A stretch of 5,100 nt of DNA. It comes from an uncultured Ventosimonas sp. GTDB taxonomy: Bacteria > Pseudomonadota > Gammaproteobacteria > Pseudomonadales > Pseudomonadaceae. The stretch is taken from NCBI GenBank assembly GCA_945283395.1, contig CALYQH010000120.1:1-5100 (forward strand). The letters are read 5' to 3'. Below, piece by piece: positions 1 through 5,100 of the stretch (position 1 is the first letter of the stretch; each line of letters starts with the position of its first letter). Position numbers and translations under genes: made by a program. The notes beneath the pieces were generated by a model, which was not told where the DNA came from, did not search any database, and was given only the letters and a program-made list of their open reading frames with translations.

Positions 1-4
1 AAAA

Positions 5-2107
5 TTAACCTTGTTTCTTACTAATTGCTTCAGCAATATTTGATGGTGCCTCAGCATATTTCAAGAACTCCATAGAGTAACTTGCACGACCCTGAGACAT
101 AGAGCGAACGTCTGTAGCATAACCAAACATTTCACCCAATGGAACTTCTGCTCTAATAACTGTACCAGACACAGATTCTTCCATACCCTGAATCATACCA
201 CGACGGCGATTAAGGTCACCCATTACATCACCCATGTAGTCTTCAGGAGTTACTACTTCAACCTTCATAATAGGTTCTAGCAACACCGCACCACCTTTCG
301 TAGAAAGTTGCTTAGTTGCCATAGAAGCAGCAAATTTAAATGCCATCTCGGAGGAGTCAACATCATGATAGGAACCATCAAACACTGTTGCTTTTAAACC
401 AAGCAAAGGATAGCCGGCAATTACACCGTTCTTCATTTGCTCTTCAATACCCTTCTGGATAGCAGGAATATATTCTTTAGGAATAACACCACCGACAATT
501 TCATTGATAAACTCTAAACCTTCCTGACCTTCATCAGCAGGGGCGAAGCGAATCCAACAATGACCATATTGTCCACGACCACCTGATTGGCGGACATATT
601 TACCTTCCACCTCACAGGTATTACGGATGGCTTCACGATAAGCTACTTGAGGTTTACCTATATTAGCTTCTACCCCAAACTCACGTTTCATACGGTCAAC
701 AATGATGTCTAAGTGTAACTCACCCATACCAGAAATAATAGTCTGGCCTGATTCCTCGTCTGTATTAACACGGAAAGAGGGATCTTCTTGAGCTAATTTA
801 CTTAAAGCAAGTCCCATTTTTTCTTGGTCAGCTTTAGTTTTTGGCTCAACAGCTACAGATATTACTGGCTCAGGGAAATCCATACGTTCAAGAATAATTG
901 GCTTATCACTATCGCATAAAGTGTCACCTGTAGTCACATCTTTCATGCCAATAAGTGCTGCAATATCTCCCGCACGTACTTCATCAATTTCTTTACGATC
1001 GTTAGCATGCATCTGCACCATACGACCCACACGCTCTTTCTTACCCTTTACAGAGTTAATAACTGAGTCGCCTGATTTTAGTACACCTGAATAAACACGC
1101 ACAAAGGTTAAGGTACCTACGAATTTATCAGAAGCGATCTTGAATGCCAATGCTGAAAATGGTTCATTATCATCAGCATGACGTTCATCATGTTTCTCAG
1201 CATCATCTGGATCAGTTCCTTTAATAGAAGGAATTTCATCTGGTGATGGTAAAAACTGAATAACCGCATCTAGCACCAATGGGACACCTTTATTTTTAAA
1301 AGATGAACCACATACTGCTGGCACAATTTCACAAGCAATAGTACGTTGACGAAGACCAGCCACTATATCTTCAGTAGATAAGTCACCTTCTTCTAAGTAC
1401 TTGTTCATTAATTCTTCATTAGCTTCAGCTGCTGCTTCCACCATATGAGAGCGCCATTCTTCTGCTAACTCTTTCATATCCGCAGGAATTTCTTCTTCAC
1501 GGAACGTTACGCCTTGATCAGCATCATTCCAATAAATAGCCTTCATCTTTAGAAGATCTACTTGACCTTGAAAATTTTCCTCTGCACCAATAGCTAACTG
1601 AATAGGTACAGGAGTATGACCTAAGCGTTTTTTAATTTGCTCAATAACACGTAAATAATTAGCGCCTGCACGATCCATTTTATTAACATAGACGATGCGG
1701 GGCACACCATATTTATTGGCTTGACGCCAAACTGTTTCAGATTGGGGCTCAACGCCTGATGTACCACAAAATACTACAACAGCGCCATCTAGTACACGTA
1801 ATGAACGTTCTACTTCAATAGTAAAATCCACGTGACCGGGGGTATCAATGATATTGACCCGATATTTATCAAATTGCTTTGAAGATCCTGACCAGAATGC
1901 TGTGGTAGCAGCAGAGGTAATAGTAATACCACGCTCTTGTTCTTGCTCCATCCAATCCATGGTAGCAGCACCATCATGAACCTCACCCATTTTGTGGTTC
2001 ACTCCGGTATAAAATAATATACGCTCAGTCGTAGTAGTTTTACCGGCATCCACATGTGCGCAAATACCAATATTACGATAGCGATTAATAGGAGTTGTAC
2101 GAGCCAT
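5..2107 (-). CDS. fusA: Translation elongation factor G (EF-G)
   Basis: EF-G is the ribosomal GTPase that drives tRNA-mRNA translocation and, with RRF, ribosome recycling. The 700-residue product is full length. GTPase motifs are all intact: AHVDAGKT at 17-24 (G1), RGIT with T64 in switch I (G2), DTPGH at 88-92 including catalytic H92 (G3), NKMD at 142-145 (G4) and GSS at 267-269 (G5). Domains II and III follow, with KTKADQEKM and [11 protein letters not shown] visible. Domain IV has the tip loop [10 protein letters not shown] with His at about 581, and domain V has [18 protein letters not shown]. It looks like the str-operon FusA1 type, although a loop at 522-533 is a few residues shorter than I recall in Pseudomonas (706 residues). 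The ATG is preceded, after 4 nt, by GAGGA (2116-2112). It sits 27 nt after rpsG. The TAA is 4 nt from the window edge, so the downstream neighbour, often tuf, is not visible. Confidence 0.98.
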   Translation of the reverse strand: MARTTPINRYRNIGICAHVDAGKTTTTERILFYTGVNHKMGEVHDGAATMDWMEQEQERGITITSAATTAFWSGSSKQFDKYRVNIIDTPGHVDFTIEVERSLRVLDGAVVVFCGTSGVEPQSETVWRQANKYGVPRIVYVNKMDRAGANYLRVIEQIKKRLGHTPVPIQLAIGAEENFQGQVDLLKMKAIYWNDADQGVTFREEEIPADMKELAEEWRSHMVEAAAEANEELMNKYLEEGDLSTEDIVAGLRQRTIACEIVPAVCGSSFKNKGVPLVLDAVIQFLPSPDEIPSIKGTDPDDAEKHDERHADDNEPFSALAFKIASDKFVGTLTFVRVYSGVLKSGDSVINSVKGKKERVGRMVQMHANDRKEIDEVRAGDIAALIGMKDVTTGDTLCDSDKPIILERMDFPEPVISVAVEPKTKADQEKMGLALSKLAQEDPSFRVNTDEESGQTIISGMGELHLDIIVDRMKREFGVEANIGKPQVAYREAIRNTCEVEGKYVRQSGGRGQYGHCWIRFAPADEGQEGLEFINEIVGGVIPKEYIPAIQKGIEEQMKNGVIAGYPLLGLKATVFDGSYHDVDSSEMAFKFAASMATKQLSTKGGAVLLEPIMKVEVVTPEDYMGDVMGDLNRRRGMIQGMEESVSGTVIRAEVPLGEMFGYATDVRSMSQGRASYSMEFLKYAEAPSNIAEAISKKQG

Positions 2108-2134
2108 AAGGTCCTCGTTAAATAATCAATAAAG

Positions 2135-2669
<535 letters not shown>

Positions 2670-2686
2670 GACACAAGTTAAATAAT

Positions 2687-3058
2687 TTATTTTGGACGCT
2701 TAGCGCCATATTTAGAACGTGCTTGTTTACGGTCTTTAACACCGGTAGTATCTAAAGATCCGCGCACGGTATGATAACGCACACCGGGTAAGTCTTTTAC
2801 ACGACCACCGCGAATAAGCACCACACTATGTTCTTGTAAGTTATGACCTTCACCACCAATATAGGAAGTTACTTCATAACCATTGGTTAAACGTACACGA
2901 CATACTTTACGCATAGCCGAGTTAGGTTTTTTAGGAGTCGTAGTGTAAACACGCACACACACTCCACGACGTTGGGGGCAGCGTTGTAAAGCAGGGACGT
3001 CGCTTTTATCGACGAGACGCTTACGAGGCTTGCGCACCAATTGATTAATTGTTGCCAT
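2687..3058 (-). CDS. rpsL: 30S ribosomal protein S12
   Basis: S12 lies at the 30S-50S interface of the decoding centre and governs tRNA selection accuracy. The 123-residue product is collinear with the bacterial family from [12 protein letters not shown] to KYGAKRPK. The segment [11 protein letters not shown] (38-48) carries K43, and [10 protein letters not shown] (83-92) carries K88, the two lysines whose substitution classically gives streptomycin resistance. Both are wild type, so the sequence predicts no S12-based resistance. D89 is the residue methylthiolated by RimO in E. coli. V35 replaces the Thr that is nearly always present in RGVCTRVY. The ATG is preceded, after 6 nt, by CGGAG (3069-3065), which supports this start. 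It is the first gene of the str operon, with a putative promoter in the 137-nt spacer upstream and rpsG 78 nt downstream. Stop is TAA. Confidence 0.98.
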   Translation of the reverse strand: MATINQLVRKPRKRLVDKSDVPALQRCPQRRGVCVRVYTTTPKKPNSAMRKVCRVRLTNGYEVTSYIGGEGHNLQEHSVVLIRGGRVKDLPGVRYHTVRGSLDTTGVKDRKQARSKYGAKRPK

Positions 3059-3073
3059 CTATTGCTCCGATCA

Positions 3074-3095
3074 ATTTTTACAACATAATAAAAAT
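3074..3095 (-). repeat. Second leader hairpin: the terminator U-tract pairs with a downstream A-tract
   Basis: ATTTTTA (3095-3089) and TAAAAAT (3080-3074) are exact reverse complements separated by 8 nt, forming a 7-bp A/T stem immediately next to the G/C-rich hairpin. In the str leader RNA the two stems could stack end to end. The second stem ends only 5 nt before the rpsL Shine-Dalgarno at 3069-3065 without covering it. A/T-only pairing is weak and could arise by chance. Confidence 0.35.
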
Positions 3096-3115
3096 GGCGA
3101 GGAAAAGCCCCCGCC
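3090..3115 (-). terminator. Terminator-like hairpin with U-tract in the rpoC-rpsL spacer (possible leader attenuator)
   Basis: Read on the minus strand, arm GGCGGGG (3115-3109) pairs with CCTCGCC (3102-3096) around a 6-nt loop. This gives 7 bp, six Watson-Crick and one G-T, and a T-A pair at 3116/3095 can extend it. Five consecutive Ts follow (3094-3090), then ATTATG. This is the form of a Rho-independent terminator with a short U-tract. It would end rpoBC transcripts, but it lies downstream of the putative str promoter, only about 10 nt after its predicted start, so str transcripts would have to pass it. It may be a leaky terminator, an attenuator or a 5'-end stabilising hairpin. Confidence 0.6.
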
Positions 3116-3131
3116 AAATTTAGGGATATAA

Positions 3132-3160
3132 AGTCTAAAGACAATATAACTTTACGTCAA
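3132..3160 (-). promoter_or_regulatory. Putative sigma70-type promoter for rpsL-rpsG-fusA
   Basis: On the minus strand a -35 hexamer TTGACG (3160-3155, five of six consensus bases) is followed after exactly 17 nt by a -10 hexamer TAGACT (3137-3132, four of six). Transcription would start near 3126-3124, leaving a leader of about 65 nt before the rpsL ATG. The discriminator is A/T-rich (TTATAT), unlike the G/C-rich discriminator typical of stringently repressed enterobacterial ribosomal promoters. Placement between rpoC and rpsL fits a dedicated str promoter that supplements read-through from rpoBC. The call rests on hexamer match and spacing alone. Confidence 0.6.
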
Positions 3161-3168
3161 GCAAACAT

Positions 3169-3184
3169 TGTTAATTTGTTAACA
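3169..3184. repeat. AT-rich inverted repeat just after the rpoC stop, upstream of the str promoter
   Basis: A 6-bp inverted repeat, TGTTAA and TTAACA separated by 4 nt, starts 11 nt after the rpoC stop codon. Its near edge is 8 nt upstream of the putative -35 hexamer. The stem is A/T-rich and no long T-tract follows, so it is a poor terminator. Its position and A/T richness would suit an UP element contacted by the alpha subunit, or an operator half-site pair, but either role is inference and chance is possible in DNA of this composition. Confidence 0.35.
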
Positions 3185-3195
3185 TTTACTTAGTT

Positions 3196-5100
3196 TTATG
3201 TCAAGTTTAAAGCTTCAGTTAAGGCTGCTTCAACTTCATCAGCACTCACTTGTGTATTATCTACATCTAAATCTCTGCGCTCTTTACGCTCATTATGATA
3301 GGCTAAACCAGTACCGGCTGGAATTAAACGCCCAACCACTACGTTTTCCTTTAGCCCTCTTAAATAATCACGTTTACCAGTTACTGCCGCTTCAGTTAGA
3401 ACCCGTGTAGTCTCTTGGAACGAAGCAGCAGACATAAAGGACTCGGTAGAAAGCGAGGCTTTAGTAATACCAAGCAAAATACGTTCATACTTCGCAGGGA
3501 ATTTATTAGCAGATGCTAATACTTCATTTTCCTCAAGCACATTAGTTAATTCAGCTTGATCACCTTTTATCAAGCTTGAATCACCTGATTCAGTAATTTC
3601 TACTTTACGTAACATTTGACGTAAAATGGTTTCAATATGCTTATCGTTAATCTTCACGCCTTGTAAACGATAAACCTCTTGAATTTCCTGTACAATATAA
3701 CGTGCTAAGGCAGGAACACCTAATAAGCGTAAGATATCATGTGGATTACTTGGTCCATCAGAGATTACTTCACCACGACTTACTTGTTCACCTTCGAATA
3801 CGTTCAAATGACGCCATTTAGGAATCAATTCTTCATAAGGTTCACTACCATCTGTAGGTGTTATAACCAACCGACGCTTACCTTTTGTCTCTTTGCCGAA
3901 AGAAATAGCACCACTGATTTCAGCTAAAATAGATGGTTCTTTCGGACGGCGTGCTTCAAATAAATCAGCAACACGTGGTAAACCACCTGTAATATCACGA
4001 GTCTTAACTGTTTCAGTTGGAATCCGTGCGATAATTTCACCTACGCCAATCTTTGAACCATCGGTTAAACTGACTAGCGCATTAGCTGGTAACAAATATT
4101 GAGCAGCAACATCTGTTCCTGGTAATAATAAATCTTTACCCTTAGCGTCCACTAACTTAACTGCTGGACGAATATCTTTTCCAGCGGCGGGTCTATCTTT
4201 GGCATCCATTACCTCAATATTAGTTAAACCTGTTAACTCATCTGCTTGACGTTTGATAGTAATACCTTCTTCCATTCCCACGAAAGAAACCAAACCTTCA
4301 ACTTCAGAGACAATAGGGTGAGTACTTGGATCCCACTTAGCTATTACAGCTCCCGATACTACTTTATCGCCATCCTTGATAGAAACAACAGCACCATAAG
4401 GCAGTTTGTAACGTTCACGTTCACGTCCGAATTCATCAGCAATAGCTAACTCACCAGAACGAGAAACAGCTACTAATACACCATCAGCACGCACAACATA
4501 TTTTAAATTATGTAACCGAACAGTACCACCATTCTTCACCTGAATACTATCTGCTGCTGCGCTTCGGCTTGCCGCACCACCTATATGGAAGGTACGCATG
4601 GTTAACTGGGTTCCTGGTTCACCTATTGATTGTGCTGCAATGACACCTACAGCTTCACCCATATTAACTAGATGACCACGAGCTAAATCACGGCCATAGC
4701 ATTTAGCGCATAAGCCATGTCTAGACTCACAAGTGATAGGAGAACGTACTAAAATTTCATCAACATTAGCTTTCTCTACTAATTCAACCCAATGCTCATC
4801 TAGCAATGTACCAGCTGGCACAATTACATCACTCTTAGTACCAGGCTTGATAACATCCTTTGCCACTACACGACCTAGAACTCTCTCCGCTAAAGGCTCT
4901 ACAATTTCTCCACCTTCAATATTAGCAGTCATTAACAAGCCTTGATCTGTACCGCAGTCATCCTCTGTTACAACTAAATCTTGCGCTACATCTACTAGAC
5001 GACGAGTTAAGTAACCTGAGTTCGCTGTTTTCAGTGCAGTATCCGCCAAGCCTTTACGAGCACCAGGGGTAGAGATAAAATACTGTAAAACGTTCAATCC
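3196..5100 (-). CDS. rpoC: DNA-directed RNA polymerase subunit beta' (3' part; 5' end outside window)
   Basis: This is the C-terminal 634 residues of the catalytic beta' subunit of RNA polymerase. The frame is open to the right edge, where it reads Gly-Leu-Asn-Val-Leu-Gln, so the true start lies beyond it. Numbering from that Gly as 1, the bridge helix covers about 4-39 (GARKG at 13-17, [11 protein letters not shown] at 24-34). A zinc site is formed by C49, C124, C131 and C134, matching E. coli C814/C888/C895/C898. The trigger loop has M168, R169 and H172 (H936 in E. coli). It is interrupted by an SI3-type insertion, about 180-365, as in other gammaproteobacteria. The conserved block [19 protein letters not shown] follows at 371-389, then the C-terminal clamp region with [17 protein letters not shown] near the end. 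The offset to E. coli implies a full protein of about 1,400 residues. The one odd residue is P12, where His is usual. The stop is TAA, 137 nt before rpsL. rpoB is expected upstream, outside the window. Confidence 0.98.
   Translation of the reverse strand, partial: GLNVLQYFISTPGARKGLADTALKTANSGYLTRRLVDVAQDLVVTEDDCGTDQGLLMTANIEGGEIVEPLAERVLGRVVAKDVIKPGTKSDVIVPAGTLLDEHWVELVEKANVDEILVRSPITCESRHGLCAKCYGRDLARGHLVNMGEAVGVIAAQSIGEPGTQLTMRTFHIGGAASRSAAADSIQVKNGGTVRLHNLKYVVRADGVLVAVSRSGELAIADEFGRERERYKLPYGAVVSIKDGDKVVSGAVIAKWDPSTHPIVSEVEGLVSFVGMEEGITIKRQADELTGLTNIEVMDAKDRPAAGKDIRPAVKLVDAKGKDLLLPGTDVAAQYLLPANALVSLTDGSKIGVGEIIARIPTETVKTRDITGGLPRVADLFEARRPKEPSILAEISGAISFGKETKGKRRLVITPTDGSEPYEELIPKWRHLNVFEGEQVSRGEVISDGPSNPHDILRLLGVPALARYIVQEIQEVYRLQGVKINDKHIETILRQMLRKVEITESGDSSLIKGDQAELTNVLEENEVLASANKFPAKYERILLGITKASLSTESFMSAASFQETTRVLTEAAVTGKRDYLRGLKENVVVGRLIPAGTGLAYHNERKERRDLDVDNTQVSADEVEAALTEALNLT

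Noticed and set aside
3085..3090. TATTAT (minus strand) as a -10 element closer to rpsL
   Set aside because: It matches five of six consensus bases, but the position 17 nt upstream reads CGGGGG within the hairpin, with no -35 likeness. The TTGACG/TAGACT pair is better.
2887..3144. Minus-strand open frame of 85 codons over the rpsL start and leader
   Set aside because: It overlaps rpsL in another frame, has no good ribosome-binding site that I can see, and runs through the promoter and hairpin region. It is a shadow.
3198..4945. Several plus-strand open frames of 62-70 codons antisense to rpoC
   Set aside because: All are short, antisense to conserved rpoC sequence, and show no domain or translation signal.
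5095..5097. Possible TTG start for a separate 633-residue protein on the minus strand
   Set aside because: The TTG is an internal Leu codon of rpoC. The frame continues upstream to the window edge with the expected Gly, and the residues fall in the middle of the beta' bridge-helix region.

Overview
The window holds one block of core information-processing genes, all on the minus strand. In transcription order they are the 3' part of rpoC (RNA polymerase beta' subunit), then rpsL (S12), rpsG (S7) and fusA (EF-G). This is the classical str operon placed directly downstream of rpoBC. The tuf gene that often follows fusA would lie off the left edge and cannot be seen.

Organism: all four proteins look gammaproteobacterial. 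From memory of family sequences they are closest to Pseudomonas-type proteins: the RpoC C-terminus carries an SI3 insertion and ends in [10 protein letters not shown]12 has 123 residues and ends in KRPK, and S7 ends in AFSHYRF. The DNA, however, is A/T-rich (roughly 40% G+C by eye, with many A/T third positions), unlike ordinary G+C-rich Pseudomonas. A low-G+C member or relative of Pseudomonadales (for example an Entomomonas-like host-associated lineage) is my inference, not an identification.

Layout from the right edge: rpoC 5100-3196 (5' end outside the window); a 137-nt spacer 3195-3059; rpsL 3058-2687; a 78-nt spacer 2686-2609; rpsG 2608-2135; a 27-nt spacer 2134-2108; fusA 2107-5. The genes occupy nearly everything and no gene-free stretch reaches 300 nt.

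Regulatory content is in the two larger spacers. The rpoC-rpsL spacer carries an AT-rich inverted repeat, a good sigma70-type promoter, and a terminator-like hairpin with a U-tract that lies downstream of that promoter, so it would sit in the str mRNA leader. The rpsL-rpsG spacer can fold into a branched structure that encloses the rpsG Shine-Dalgarno, the place where S7 autoregulates the str operon in E. coli.

The products work together in gene expression: beta' transcribes, S12 and S7 build the 30S decoding centre and head, and EF-G translocates. I see no mobile element, CRISPR array, defence system or other accessory cargo. The points worth a second look are the leader architecture, the S7-type structure, a proline in the RpoC bridge helix, a valine in a near-invariant S12 segment, and the contrast between composition and protein affinity.
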